This document shows positions 31,317-43,835 of a DNA stretch of 64,000 bases, piece after piece (positions within the stretch are counted from its first letter, which is position 1; every line of letters begins with the position of its first letter). The DNA comes from Alligator mississippiensis (lineage: Eukaryota > Chordata > Crocodylia > Alligatoridae): contig NC_081826.1 in NCBI RefSeq assembly GCF_030867095.1, positions 59,984,001 through 60,048,000 on the forward strand, in the 5' to 3' direction. Below the pieces are notes generated by a model. It was not told the DNA's origin. It searched no databases and was given only the letters and a program-made list of their open reading frames with translations. The translations under genes were made by a program, and so were the position numbers.

Positions 31317-34300
31317 AAAAATGTTGTTTGACAAATGTAGAACATTTTTGTACCTGGTTTGTACCAAGGTTTAATTTGAACATGTGGCTTGTCACAAATT
31401 GGGTGACGGGTCTTTTCTGCATCATTTGGCATCCTAAAGTCCCCTGCTTCTTCCCCCACTTCACTGGTCACCCATCTGGAGTAGCAACCTAGGCTTTCAG
31501 ACATAGCCCACCCCAGGTACTGGGGGATTTCCTCCCTTCTTCCCTTTCTCCCACTTCTTTGACAGTGGGCAGAGATGGGAGCGGGCGGAGTTCAGAGCAA
31601 GGTGCACTGGGGATTTACTGTGTGTGTTGAGCAAAGCATGGGGCAGCGGGAGATTTTTCCTTTGTCGTGGAACAAGATGTTCTGGGCCCTACTGCTTAAC
31701 AAAAGTGTGTGGGGGAGGAGGGGGCCTGGCTCTTCATGTGCTTGGCTCAGTGCCCTTGGAGGGTGCTTGGCTCTGTGCCATTGGAGAGGTCCCCTTGAAC
31801 TCTTTACCTAAAAACTGTCTCAGCATGGGGTTCTGGAAGTCTTACAGTTTTGCTACTGACTTACACTTTTCCCCAGCCTCTGAATAACTGTATAGTTGAG
31901 ATTGGGCAAATAGTTGGTGGTAAATAACAATTTTCTTTTTCATTTATGATTCCAAGGTCTCTGGAACATTTTTAGTTGGCTTTTCAAGCCTCAGAAACCC
32001 TTATAACTCTTTACTTCCTCTTAGACTCTTTACTTCCCTTCCACCTCCTGAGTCATAATGGTTTTTTTTTTCCTGGGGTCTCGCTCATGAAAGAAAGAAG
32101 ATATAGTGGCTAGGGAGTTAACCTGGGTTCTAGGACTTCCAAACCTGAGGGAATGAAAACCCTTATCTGCCATTGCCAGGAGCATGTCCTAACCACAAAG
32201 CTGTAGACCCATGGGAGTTGGGGACTCCCTGTTGCAGCTGTGCCACTGGATAGCCAATAGGGCAAGATTTATGAGCACAGAAGGAAAACAAGTAGGACGC
32301 TCTCAGATCATACAGCTGAGTGAGAAGGGCACTTCCCTGGGGAAAGACCTGGGTTATGGTCCAACTCCTAAGACTGTTTTTGCCTTTATTGAATATAGTC
32401 ATTGATTTTAAAAATATAGAAATAATGCTGGCAGAAGTGTTCCACACATGTGTCTTAGTCATGTGGTCTAAACCACACTATATGGAGAAAACCAACTGGA
32501 TGAAGAAATTCTAGGTCTAGTTATACAATCCTCTTTTCTTTTCTTTAACCTCCCTGCTTGTTTTTCACAGTTGCATTGTTCTTCTGTGTTGCTAACCACA
32601 ATGATAACCTGGCTAGAGATTATCTGAATTTGCTGATCTGGATTTATTTTTCTTCTCTATCTTTCTCTACTTAGCTCCCACACTTTATAATCGGAGTGAC
32701 AAATTGACTACACTGTGGGAGCAGAACAGAGTTTGTACAGAAAGACTGAAGGACCAAGTGAGACATTGTATTGGTTTATTGACCTCTTCAGTACAGAACA
32801 ATTTTACTAGGGGCTGGTGAACAGACAGCTGCTAAAATGTGGCTGTCACAATGATATGTTCTGTGTGGTTTCCACATACACACACAAATACAGGTGTGCA
32901 TGGTTCACTGCCTTCTAAAATCAGAGAGTTAGTAGACATAGGCATTCACTATGGCTCTGCTTTTAGTCAAGTCTGAACTAGTCAGAAAAGGAAAGAATGT
33001 TACCTTTTGCTGATGGTTTTTGGACCATTTCCCTATCGTACACATTGCATATGTTGTCTGATGATGCTGATATAAATATTATATGTGATCCATTATTTTT
33101 GTAATTAAACTGGGTAAACATTCTCAAATAACTCAGTTTTGATACTTCTGGCTAGGTAATCCTCTCATTCTTGTATTGAGTTCAGTTCTAAGGGCCATTA
33201 CTGTACAGTTCTATGAGATGAGTTGGAAAATATCTGACAGAGAGAGGCTGGGAATTAGGGATTTAAACATTTAATATATCCAGTTTCAATATAGGGCAAG
33301 CCCACACAAAGAGTAATAAGATAAAAAGCTTTCTCATTCCTGAAAGCCAGAAAATGTAGGAGAGGGGAGGATTACTACTCTAGGTCCAGCATTAATTTGG
33401 GGAAGAAAATGGAACTCTTAGTCTGCTAATAATGCTTCTTCTGCCTTAGGGACTGCTTGATAGTAGACTGTGATTACATATATGGTTTTTCAATCCAATA
33501 TCATATTTTTTTATTAACCTGAACACATCTAATGAAAGCAAAGCACAACAATAATAATGAATTCAAGTTTATTTACTATAGTGTCAGAGGACTGTACATG
33601 CCGTGGGGCTGCAACTTTCAGAGTGTGTAACAGAGACTAAATTACTGGCATTACACAAGCTATATGAGAGGTATCAGTAACCAAAATAAGGAAGCCATAA
33701 CATGGGTGTCCAGTATGACTCTTGTGTTATGTGCCCGAAATAGCACCTCTGTTTAACCAAGTGGGGTCTGCCTTCTAGTTCCCTTAAGGCCTTTTAATGA
33801 AACTTGTCAGTTTTGACATTAAGGAAATTTAAAGCAATTTTATGATATTGTCAGGTTTAGTTTTAACCTAATTTCATGCCAGTTTTGAAAACTGAAAAAT
33901 GGCACCTGTGCTCTTGAAAAATCCTTCAGGAAGAGGTCTGCCTCAAACTGTAATGCTCTATAACGGAAAAAAAGGCATAACTTTTGACGTATGGAAATCA
34001 GGAGGTAGAGTCCCATGGACACCTTGTTCTCAGCTCCCTCTACAATGTGGATGGCAGAGAACAGGATCCTCAGTAGCTGAGAGAGAAATCTATTAAGACA
34101 CCCCATGAAGGTAAGTCTGACTTCTGGTAAGTCTGGCGGGCATTTGGCCATGCTAGGTAGATTGTCCCTACCTATACATCAAACAGAAAAAAAATGATGG
34201 CCGACCACAATAGCAGGACAGTGAGAGTGGGTTTTTTTTAGGTGTGGGGTAGGGGAGGAGAGGCAGTGCCACCTAATTCCCATTCATGGCAAAATATGGC

Positions 34301-35781
34301 CTTAGCTGTTGCTTTAATTATAATCTGCCAAAAATGAGCCAAATATACCTGGATCATAGGCTATCCTTCCCCCTCCCCACCTCCCCCCATTTTATTACAA
34401 ATATATCAAAACATAAAATACTTTGGTCAGCCTAAAAAACAAACACCTGCCCTTCCCCCCACCCCCAAAAAAGACTTTGCAAAATGCCCTAGCAATATGC
34501 TTTCCATATGCCAGACACCCACAAATTGCAGCAAGGATAAAAAAAAATTCCCCTTACTTCTTCTTTCCATTCTTTTGTTTTCTTATTCCCCATATAGAAA
34601 ATAAACATGCAACATTTTCCATGCCTGGATCATGTGCTGTGTTGACAAAACCTTACTCACAGCGAGTAGCAGCTATCAGAATTTGACCAGTAGCCCCAAT
34701 CCTTAACAGACTTGCATATGTCTAATGTATAAAGTTACTTATGTTTTATTCTGTTCAGGTTCTTGCATTGCCCTCATCAGCATATCTGAGCTTCTCAGGT
34801 ACATTAACTCATGCAACTTACATCTATCAAATGAATTTTCTTGCATTTTTCCCTAGAAGAGAACTCTGTTTGTTGTGTGATGTGGTATTTTGTTATGGAG
34901 TTCTTTTCTTTTTTAAAAGTACATGTAAGACTTTACAGAAATGGAACTTGATACTGTAAGCACCTATTATTAGGGATAATTTCCTCCATTATGTAAGCTT
35001 TTGAATTGTGCCAAGTACATTGAGGTTACACAATAAATAATAGCCATAATAATAGTGTGTAATTAAATTTTAGAAAGTATCCACTTCATGAAGAGCCCTA
35101 GAGAATCAAAAGTCTTTAGTGTGTGTGTGTGTGTGTGTGTGTGTAACTGCATAGTACTGCAGGTGTGACAAAATTCCTGTATTACCCTTTGCCCCCACAA
35201 AAAGATTGACCTTTAGACAACAGGATCTGTTAATTCCAGGTGTCTACAGAAACATCAGAAGGATCAGAACAACCCAAGAGCTATGTCAAACCTAGAGGTG
35301 CTATATCTGCTGTGATGTAGTTCCAAGAAGTCAGTGTTTTTGTGGAAGTGAATGGCAGGTCCAACTGTTTCAATATTACAATGTAACTCAGATTATCTTA
35401 ATTTAGCATGGTTCTACACAGAGAGTTGGTTGTTTGCTCTCTCCTGCCTTTACAGAATTAAATGAGATTTGATAGATTGTGGTTATGTATGTACATGACT
35501 TATTAGATCAGCAGTTCTCACCATTGCATTTCTAGCCTCTTTTGGCTGTTTGATAATTGAATCATTGCCTATACATTATTTACCAAAACACTAAAACAGT
35601 TTATGTAACAGGGATGGTTAGCAAACATTCTGTACTCACAGCACTGAAGACTGGTTTACAGAGTGATTTAAACTAGCTAAAAATGGCCAAAGAGGACAAC
35701 AGTCATACTGAAGAACAGTCTACGGTGGGTCTGATCTACAACAATGATGTGCAGATATATTAAAATTCATGGGGATGTGAG
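31317..35781. other. Unassigned interval, no gene recognised
   Basis: About 4.5 kb with chance frames only (up to 105 codons, with opposite-strand shadows). It contains a GT microsatellite and short homopolymers. No LINE or TIR pair was seen. Confidence 0.5.
35119..35144. repeat. (GT)13 microsatellite
   Basis: Thirteen uninterrupted GT units. Probably length-polymorphic. Confidence 0.95.
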
Positions 35782-35789
35782 ATAAACAG

Positions 35790-36400
35790 TAGGGCTGTGT
35801 GAAACAGCACCGTTCCATTTTGCCTTGAGTTTTGAGGTTTCGACGGAACAGTGTTTCGTATTGAATTTAATTTGCTGTTCCATTTTGCTTCATCAAAACA
35901 GTGAGGCTGTTTTGACTCTGTTTTGATCAGCTGGGGATGGGAAGTCAGCCCAGCTGGGCTGAGTTCCCATTCCTGGTGCAAGATCGGGCCTAGATCAGGC
36001 CTAGATCCCCCTAGATTGGGCCTAGATCCCCCACGCTAGATCAGGCCAGGGGCCCATCCCCCATGCTACATTGGGCCAGGGGCAGGAAATCTGCCCAGCT
36101 GGGCTGACTTCCCATCCCCACACAAGCTCAGGCTGGGGATGGGAAGTCAGCCCAGGTGGGCTGACTTCTCGTCCCTGGCTGGATCTTGCTCTGGGGATGG
36201 GAAGTCAGCCCAGCTAGACTGACTTCCCATCCCCAGTGCTATGGTTGAAACGTTTCAACTCTTAAAATGTTTTGACAAACCTTGTTTTGTTTTGAGGCTG
36301 TTTCAAAGCCCTTTGTTTCATTTTGATTTTGTTGTTTGACCTCAAAATGAGTCAAAACAGTGTCGAAATGAAATGGCCAGCAACATTTTGTACAGCCCTA
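35790..36400. mobile_element. hAT-type non-autonomous transposon, 611 bp, perfect 8-bp TSD
   Basis: Terminus 'tagggctgtgtgaaacag' (35790-35807) pairs with inverted 'cattttgtacagcccta' (36384-36400). The flanks are ataaacag on both sides (35782-35789 and 36401-36408), a perfect 8-bp duplication, which defines the boundaries and the hAT-type mechanism. Subterminal sequence is rich in 'gttttga' and 'tgtttca' repeats, as expected for transposase-binding sites. The middle holds an array of GC-rich palindromes. There is no open frame of interest. Confidence 0.92.
35933..36235. repeat. Four copies of a ~42-bp near-perfect palindrome
   Basis: Units at about 35933-35974, 36079-36120, 36134-36177 and 36193-36235 each have a left half 'gggatgggaagtcagccc', a centre 'agct' or 'aggt', and the inverted right half 'gggctgacttcccatccc'. 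Between units one and two are repeats of 'gatcaggcctagatcccc' type. Each unit can form a hairpin with about 18-20 base pairs. Confidence 0.9.
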
Positions 36401-36408
36401 ATAAACAG

Positions 36409-37119
36409 TAGTCACTAAGACTCTAAGACATCCATCCTTCAGCATTTGCTGAAGCATTTAAAGTAGCCTTATAGTGACCTTACAAGGCACAGATAGGAGA
36501 GCCAGCTGTTCCAGGCTGACACTCAGTGAAGCTGAAGTGGAGGGCAGTGAAGGACCGATGACTGATGCCTATAACAGCTGGAACCATGCCTATAACAGTT
36601 AGAACCATGGACCCTGAAAAACCACCATATTAGTGAGGACTGTGAGAGTGCAGGGTGCTCTGGCCCTATACCTGCTACTTTCTAGGATACTCCTCCAAAT
36701 TCCAATGTACGCTTAGAGCCAAGTGGTAAAGATGGATAGCAAAGTCAGGTACACACATTCTACAACACTGGGTATGTTACCTGTGACAAACTATGGTTTT
36801 GTTATAATATTTCTGCTTTAAGTGTGTTCATGTTGTTGCATGCCTCAGTTTCCATGACTAACATGCACAAGGGGGAAAGAAGGAGCTAAGAGACAGGAGC
36901 CAGAGTTACCTGGCATATGTGACAGAAGACACATCCATGAACAAGGAAGTGAATAACTGCAGAATAAGTTCAGGTGGGCTTGGTACACATGAAGTGAAGG
37001 AAACACCCAGGAAGCATCAAGGGAAGAGAAGGAGATAAGCATCAGAATGAATGGAGCAACCTAAAGAGAAGGTTGTTAGCCTGAGGGCGTAGTCTGAAAT
37101 GAAGGAACAGCTGAGATAC
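36409..37119. other. Unassigned non-coding interval
   Basis: Nothing recognised beyond a short direct repeat, 'gcctataacag' at about 36567 and 36590. Confidence 0.45.
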
Positions 37120-37127
37120 TTGGGGCT

Positions 37128-37238
37128 TAGTGTTCCCTCTACGCTGCACAGTGTGTGTGGCTGTGCAGGCGCGCTTATGCCGCATTGCCAGGCGCGCCTG
37201 CATCGCCATGCATGCTACGGAGCTTTGAGGGAACACTG
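37128..37238. mobile_element. Minimal hAT MITE, 111 bp, perfect 8-bp TSD
   Basis: Left end 'tagtgttccctctacgc' (37128-37144) and inverted right end 'gctttgagggaacactg' (37222-37238) match at 14 of 17 positions. Both flanks are ttggggct (37120-37127, 37239-37246), so insertion created a perfect 8-bp TSD. The terminus is the same type as in the 12689-13229 element ('tgttccctct'), so both were probably moved by the same transposase family. The core is CpG-rich and partly self-complementary ('gcgcgc', 'ggcgcgcc'). Confidence 0.93.
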
Positions 37239-37246
37239 TTGGGGCT

Positions 37247-38148
37247 GTGTAGTCAGAAGGACAACAGCTGAGCTAACCTTTGGGTGCTCATAATAGCAGG
37301 AAAAGCATCCAGGAAGGGGGATGCACTTCCTCCTCCCTCCACACTTTGGCTTTGCCACACATGCCTAGTGAGCTCTAAGCTCCCTTCCTAGTCAGTGCAG
37401 GCTACTGCATACAGGCAGTGCATGAACTCTCCATGAGCTCACCAACTGATTCAGACAGGGTCTGGCCAGACCTGCAAAACAGGAGTTGCTACTTTGTGCC
37501 CTTCCCTTTTTTAGCCCTTCCTGGGCAGTTGGTGTTGGCAGTGATTATTTGGGCTCTGCAGCAAAGGTTGAAAGCAAGGTCTCTGTGCAGGCCCCATGTG
37601 ATATAGTCAAAGTGGGTTGCAACTGTGCCACTGCACCCCTTCTAGATCTGCCCTGTATGTACTCAAGTGTGTGTGGGCTAGGCTGGGGACAGAGGGACTG
37701 CTTCACCTCTTGGAGAGGCCAAGGTTTTTTGTCCCTTCTAAATGTTTTTAATGAACAGGAGTTTTCTGATCCACTGCTTGGAACTTCAGGGTGCACTTCT
37801 CCCTTTTGAAGCTATAGTTTTTCTCTCCAGAGGTGAACTGGAAGCAAGGTAATTTTACACATGGTGGGGAGAGCTAATGAACTTCACATATACAAAGAGA
37901 AAAATAACTGCTATTAACCTGGAATTTGAGAATTTTAGAAGATAAAAAACAAGATTATGGGGTCTTAAAATACTTGGAAATACTTGAGGTAGGGCCACAG
38001 ATATTCAGGAAGGGTTGGGGACCAAACAGCTAGGGTCTCAAATTTGGGTACAACCAGAACCCCCACAACTCTAGGAGCCATACCTGGGCTGGCTTCATGG
38101 GATACTTAGAGAGATAAAGTTGGAGGTCCCAAGCAAGTGCTCTACTGT
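37247..38148. other. Unassigned non-coding interval
   Basis: No gene recognised. The frames at 37486-37809 (plus) and 37545-37796 (minus) shadow one another and have no domain. Confidence 0.45.
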
Positions 38149-38149
38149 G

Positions 38150-38405
38150 GGAAATCTGTGAGCATTTTTACATTGGCTGGGAGCTTTTAATTAGTGAGCT
38201 GTGCTAATTAAAAGCACCCATGCGTCAGGTGTATCACTGAAATGCACAGAGACAATGATGGTGGTGTGCTCTGTGAACTAAAACACATTCAATGTGCTTT
38301 ATTTCAGAGCACCACTGCCATTTTCTCATTACGGAGGCATGTTGTGCCACTGATGCACATGATGCATGAGGCTGCCAGAGCATGTCAATTTATGTCTAGC
38401 TTTTT
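38150..38405. mobile_element. Family C palindromic MITE
   Basis: Two consecutive foldbacks. The first pairs 38179-38194 with 38204-38219 (15 of 16 positions, core 'cttttaattag'). The second is an imperfect inverted repeat with arms of about 62-68 bp (38229-38290 with 38291-38358, 'gtggtgtgctctgtgaact' against 'ttatttcagagcaccactg'). The arrangement parallels the 30974-31316 element. Outer boundaries are approximate and no TSD was found. Confidence 0.55.
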
Positions 38406-38430
38406 TTGGTCTGGAGTTCTAGCCCATAAG

Positions 38431-39390
38431 CTAGAGACAGACATTCAAAAAACCTGAAGAAAGAGCCTGAATTTATTAAATATTTGCAGGTTAGTTTAAC
38501 CTGGTTAGGCTGAGCCAGTTTGTAACCGCACAGACATCCCCTCTGGACTGAGAAAATGCCAGTGCATGCCTGCAGTGGCTCTGGCTAGAAGCTGGGGGGT
38601 GCTAGAGTTTCCCTCCCTTCCCTTCTATAGTGCTGAGCTGAGGGGGGGCATGGCCAGGCCCTGGCAGGATGCTCTGATTGAGGAGTCCCCCCTACTCCCT
38701 CCCTGTTGATAGTAGAGCATTTAGCTACACAGCAGGGAATTACACAGGGAGTTGTTAGCATTTATCAGCCCATCAAACAAAACAAAAGCCTTCCTCATTA
38801 GTTCAAGCTCTTCTTAAATAGCTTTTTTCCAAGGAAGGAACAGAGGGACGTTACCAGCTACCTGTTGATTAGCTCCAAAAAGCCCTAAGTCGACACTGTC
38901 CTGTCTGCCATTTTCCTGTCTCCCACACCACAGACTGTAGCCAGCATGTGGTATGCTAGCTAATGCTGAGAGGTGTCTGTGTAAGGCAGAGGGGAGGGAG
39001 GAATCCCTGCTTGAGGAGGGAGTGGTGGTGATGGGGGGGGAAACCAGGCAGAACCCACTATATGTGCAGTCTCTGCCAGAGCTCCAGCCAGGGAGCAGAG
39101 GGATGGGGTCAGCCCTGCTGGGCTGGAGCAGAGAGCAGAGCCCTGTCCTGGGTTGCAAAGCATCCGTGATGCTGGAGGACTGGTTTAACTTAAACCAGGA
39201 AGGGGTCTGGAACAGACATTGCATAAACTGGTTTGACCCAAATCAGTTAAGTCTGATACGACATTCAACCAGGTTTATCTCAAACTGTTTTCATCCATTT
39301 TGAAACTGGTTTATGTGCACTGAACATCTGTTCAGTTACAGGTTTAAACCAATTTCTGATCACTTAAACCGATTTATGTGTAATGTCTGG
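38431..39390 (-). mobile_element. Family A MITE, copy 3 (inverted)
   Basis: Reverse-complement counterpart of 1441-2385 over almost its whole length. The left end 'ctagagacagacattc' (38431-38446) matches the inverted right end of copies 1 and 2. The right end stops at 'taatgtctgg' (39381-39390), next to the tail of the CR1 at 39394. The AAACCAGTTT-type subterminal motifs (39180-39380) and the additional internal terminus-like motif 'aacagacattgcataaactgg' are preserved, so those features belong to the family and are not private to one copy. Confidence 0.75.
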
Positions 39391-39393
39391 CAT

Positions 39394-41085
39394 ACAGAAT
39401 CATAGAATCATAGGGCTAGGAGGGATCCCAAGGATCATCAGGTCCAGCCCCCTGCATGAGCAGGAGAAACATCTGCAGTCAGATGACACCAGCCAGGTGA
39501 TCATCCAGTCTTCTTTTGAAGACTTCTAGGGTAGATGTTTGCACCACCTCTGGGGGGAGCTTGTTCCATAGGCTGGACACCCTAGTTGTAAGAAGCTTTT
39601 CCTAATGTTCAGCCTGAAACTATCTTTCAGGAGTTTGTGGCTGTTGTTTCTAGTTTTCTCCCAGGGTGCCCTGGTGAACAGTTGTTCACTGAGTACCTGA
39701 TATACACCTCCAATATAGCCATAAGCTGCAATCAGGTCCCCTCTCAGCCTTCTTTTCTTTAGGCTATAGAGTCCCAGATCCCTCAGCTTCTCCTCATATG
39801 GCTTGCCATGTAAGTCCCTGATCATGTGGGTGGCCCTTCTCTGGACCCTCTTGAGGTTTATCAGTCCTTGTTGAAGTGCGGCACCCAGAACTGGATGCAA
39901 TATTCCAGCTGCAGCTGCACCAATGTTGAGTAAAGCGGGAGAATCACTTCTTTGTATTTACTGGAGATGCATCGATTCATGCATGCCAGAGTTTTATTGG
40001 CCCTAGCAGCTACTGCATCTCATTGCTGGCTCATATTCATGCTGGTGTCTATTGTTACCCCCAGATCACTTTATTTTGTAGTGCTGGTCAGGTTAGCGAT
40101 GCCCAGCCTCTAGGTGTGCTGGGGGTTCTTCCTTCCCAGATGCAGCACTTTGCATTTCACTGTGTTGAACCTCATCTGGTTCTGTTCTGCCCATCATGCC
40201 AACCTGTTTAGGTCTGCTTCTATCTGGAGCCTATCTGCTGGTGTGTCCACACAACCCCATATCTCAATGTCACCTGCAAACTTGGCCAATGGGCTTTTCA
40301 CCCCTCATCCAGGTCGTTGATGAAGATATTGAACAGCACTGGGCCAAGTACTAACCCCTGGGCTATGCCGCTGGCCACATCTCACCAGGACGACACTGAT
40401 CCATTCATTTGGACTCTCTGTGTCCTGCCCCACAGCCAGTTTCACACCCACTTGACAGTCTCACAGTCGAGCCCAATATGTTCCAGATTTCTGATTAGTA
40501 CCTCGTGGGATACCAGGTCAAAGGCTTTCTGGAAGTCAAGGTATGTAATGTCAACCGCTTTTCTCTCTGGCCAGCTGATAAGTCATGTGATCATAGAAAG
40601 AAATGAGGTTGGTCAGACAAGGCCTGCCAGCAAAGAAGTCATGCTGGCTGTCATTCACTATCATGCCTTCTGCAAGTTTGTCACATAACCTCTTTGATGA
40701 ATGTTTCTAGGAATTTCCCTGGAATAGAAGTTAAGCTAGTTAGCCTGTAGTTTCCTGGGTCTTCATGCTTTCCCTTCTTCAGGCACAACACTGGCCCTCT
40801 TCCAGTCCTCTGGGATTTCTCCAGAGGCCAATGATTTTTGAAAGACCTTGCCAGGGGCTCTGCAATTACTTTGGCCAACTCTTTCAGCACTCTTGGGTGG
40901 AGTTCATCTGGTCCTGCTGATTTATATACATCTAATTTCTTTAATGGATCATACACCTGTTCGATGGCAATGGTGGGAATGGTGACAATCCTGCCCTGCT
41001 TGTTCTGTGCCCTACCTGGTATGTTGTTCCCCTTGGTCTTGTGAAAGACCAAGGCAAAGTAGTAATTTAACAGTTCTGTTTTTTC
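39394..41085 (-). mobile_element. CR1 LINE, minus strand, long 3' portion
   Basis: The CR1 tail is on the left ('cagaatcatagaatcatagg', 39395-39414). Reading leftwards from about 41085 the minus strand encodes LLNYYFALVFHKTKGNN, then AGPDELHPRVLKELAKVI (40681-41052), QRTGRGPVLCLKKGKHEDPGNYR (fingers), QKAFDLVSH-like A-motif text, and a C motif changed to FAGD (about 40280). The last block is open for 124 codons at 39526-39900. It carries the same one-base lesion ('ctgataaacctcaagagg' on the minus strand, about 39848-39874) as the plus-strand copy at 26.2 kb. Its left edge abuts family A copy 3. Confidence 0.92.
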
Positions 41086-43191
41086 CTGTAGGCATAATGT
41101 ATAAAAGAAATATACAGAAAATAAAAAAAAAATGGAAGACTAAGCATCATCATTTTAAAGCAAAAAATTATCAAATGATGTAATTAATGCAGCAGTTCAG
41201 TATTGAAAGTCTGTTCAATATGTCTGTATAGCAGTGAAGGTGGCAGCTAGTTAGTATATTAATGCAGCCATGAAATATAACAGAAGGTGAGAGATCCAGA
41301 CCAAAACAAATGGTGCCTTTTTAATAGAAATCATTTTTTCAAACTGGAAAACTACTTTGCTTTCTGTTTTGGTTCTTCTCATGTCCAAAATCTCCCATCA
41401 GAACTTGGGGTCCCATTTTGCTGAGTTCTGCATGAAGCAAAATAAAGAGTCAGTCCAAGTCCTGGAGGGTTTATAATCCACAGTTTTTCCTATTTCTCCA
41501 TTACAGGCAATATATCTTTCTCCCACAAATCCACCTCCTGATTACTCATCAGAGTACTTTTTTCTTTCTGCTTGACACTGGGGATTATTCAGGGTCGAGC
41601 TACATAATAACCCTAGCAGGATAAGAGGCCTTAGATACCCTAAGTCTGTTTCTCTCCCAGGAACCTCTGCCATGCTTTCTTCCCATGACAATATTCAACA
41701 CCTGGTAGAAACAGATTTACCAGGTGAACTTTTTGTTTTTGAGCAACTCAACTTCATTCAGCCTACTCCTTCATTGGGAAGTGGAGTGACTCTTACATGC
41801 TAAACTACACTTTTATTTCTCTGTTTGAATAAAAAAACCTATTGGCAGGTATATTACTTTGAAGTTCTAACACAACTTTGTAGTCAATGGATTTAAGGAA
41901 GACTAGCTTTTGACAATTACCAATAGCTCTTTCTCTTTCTCTTAAATTTAAAGGAACCTGTTGCCATGATTACAAGATGAAATATGGTCCCCCACGGATT
42001 AGGCTCTTTAAAGTACTTGTCTGTTAGTTTAGCTGTCTGAAATTATTTGATAATATTATATAGTCCTTGATATATAGATACATAAAAGGCTTTATAAAAC
42101 TTTTTTAGTATTTGAATTGCTTTGTTGCCATCAAGTGGTTTAAGGTAGCATTTCATCAAAGGTCATAATTACTTTGATAACCTAAAACAAGAAAGTTACT
42201 ATAATCAGACATAAGAAAAAGGGAAATAAAATGTGTGTGAAACCTTTTACATTATCTCCTCTTTGTAGGCTTTTCTTAATAAGAGTGTGTAAAGTGTAAA
42301 TTGCCCACAGTAATTACAAAATGGATGTCACACAGGTCCCTCATGAGAAAATGCCAGTCCTTTACTCAGTTACACTTATCCACACAAGGGTAAATCTTTT
42401 TGTTACAAAATATTAGTTAGATGTTTTTGTCTTGTATATTTACTAAATGGAGGACTTGTCTGAAAAAATACTGTTTTGTTAGAAATCCTTTAAGAGTTCA
42501 AAAAACAAGTGATTTTAAAACCATGCTGTTGTCAGTCAATTTTGAAATGGTTTAAGAATGTTTTCTTTTATAGGAGTGCCCCCTGTTTGCAAGGACTAGT
42601 CTTAAACTTGTTTCATATCCTTTTGTTATGGAGAAAAATCAGGCCTCCATGAGTACTATATCATCAACATGTATTTATGCTGCATTACATCACTGTAGAC
42701 ACAGCAGAGTTTGGTAGTGTACTGAAAGCTTTCATACTTCTGGATTGTTGAAACCTGTTTGAAAAAATGGAAAGGCTAGACTACTTGTCATCTTTCTTGA
42801 GAACTTTTGATCTCACCACTGAATTTTTGGGAGCAGCATATTAATGCCTTTCCATAGCATTTTCTTTCATTATTTCCACTTTTCCTGCAAATGCATAATT
42901 ATGTGACTGTTGGGGCTTCTCTGCAGGTAGAGCCAGAAATAGTGAAACTTGAAATTGTAAACGACAAATCTTATAAAGAAATGAAGACAGTGTGAAGAGA
43001 GTGCTTTGAGCACAGCCCTGTTTAGAATTCAAATAAGGAGTACAAAGACCTAAGAGAGCATTTATCAACTTAAGTATAGAAACAACCAGGAACACAGCAG
43101 TCAAATGATGGGCTTACAATTCTGAAACATCCAAGCATGAAGCTAAGTTAATAGTTCGCGCAATAATTTATTCAAAGTTCAGCCACTTATG
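41086..43191. other. Unassigned AT-rich interval
   Basis: About 2.1 kb without a recognisable gene or repeat. The only frame above 80 codons is a minus-strand chance frame (42841-43104). Confidence 0.5.
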
Positions 43192-43835
43192 GGGTACATA
43201 CAGACATTTGGGGAGATTATGGGGAGGGTAGATTGAGTAAAAAATGGCTACTCAATCAAAGGTAAATCGGAATTACCAGTTAGTGAGGGGGCTTGGGGAG
43301 AATGGAGGGCGGTCAGGTGGAGTCTCAGGGGTGGTTAGGGGACTCGGGGGGGGGGGGCAAGTGGAGCCTGTGGGGTGGATTGGGGGGCAAGTGGGGACTG
43401 CTGGGGGATTGTGTGTGTGGGGGGGAGGGGTGCTGTCTGGTCTCTAGGGATTGTCCATCTGGTGGCGGGGGTAGGGTCTGGGAAGCTAAAAATAGCCTTG
43501 TGTCAGGAGGTAGTAGGAAAGGCACAACGCTGGGATTGGAGCCAGTGGCTGGGCTTTCCCAGCCCCAGGGCTACACTGGGAACTATACAGAAGTTCAGTT
43601 ACATTGGTCTTGCCAGACCTGATCTATGATAGACTCCCCCTGAGGTAGGTTAACTTAGATCAGGCCGACTATTTTTAGACTGATCTAAGCTCCCTTAACT
43701 TCTGTACAGGTCACACTTAGATCCTTAGTTAGGTTAATCTAAGTGAAGGTCTGCACTTGGGTGAACTTAGATCAGGTGGTCATTTTTAGCATGATCTAAC
43801 CTCCCCCTAACCTCCACAAATGTCTGTGTCTAGCC
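43192..43835. mobile_element. Family B MITE with long terminal and internal inverted repeats
   Basis: The left end ('gggtacatacagacattt', 43192-43209) and the inverted right end ('aaatgtctgtgtctagcc', 43818-43835) match. The similarity continues inward for about 60 bp (left 'gggtagattgagtaaaaaat' against right 'atttttagcatgatctaacc'). A second inverted repeat lies inside: 'tatacagaagttcag' near 43584 against 'cccttaacttctgtaca' near 43709. The centre is G-rich (43330-43440). Frames of 84-109 codons here are low-complexity artefacts. The end motif 'acagacatt' is shared with family A, hinting at related transposases. Confidence 0.7.
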
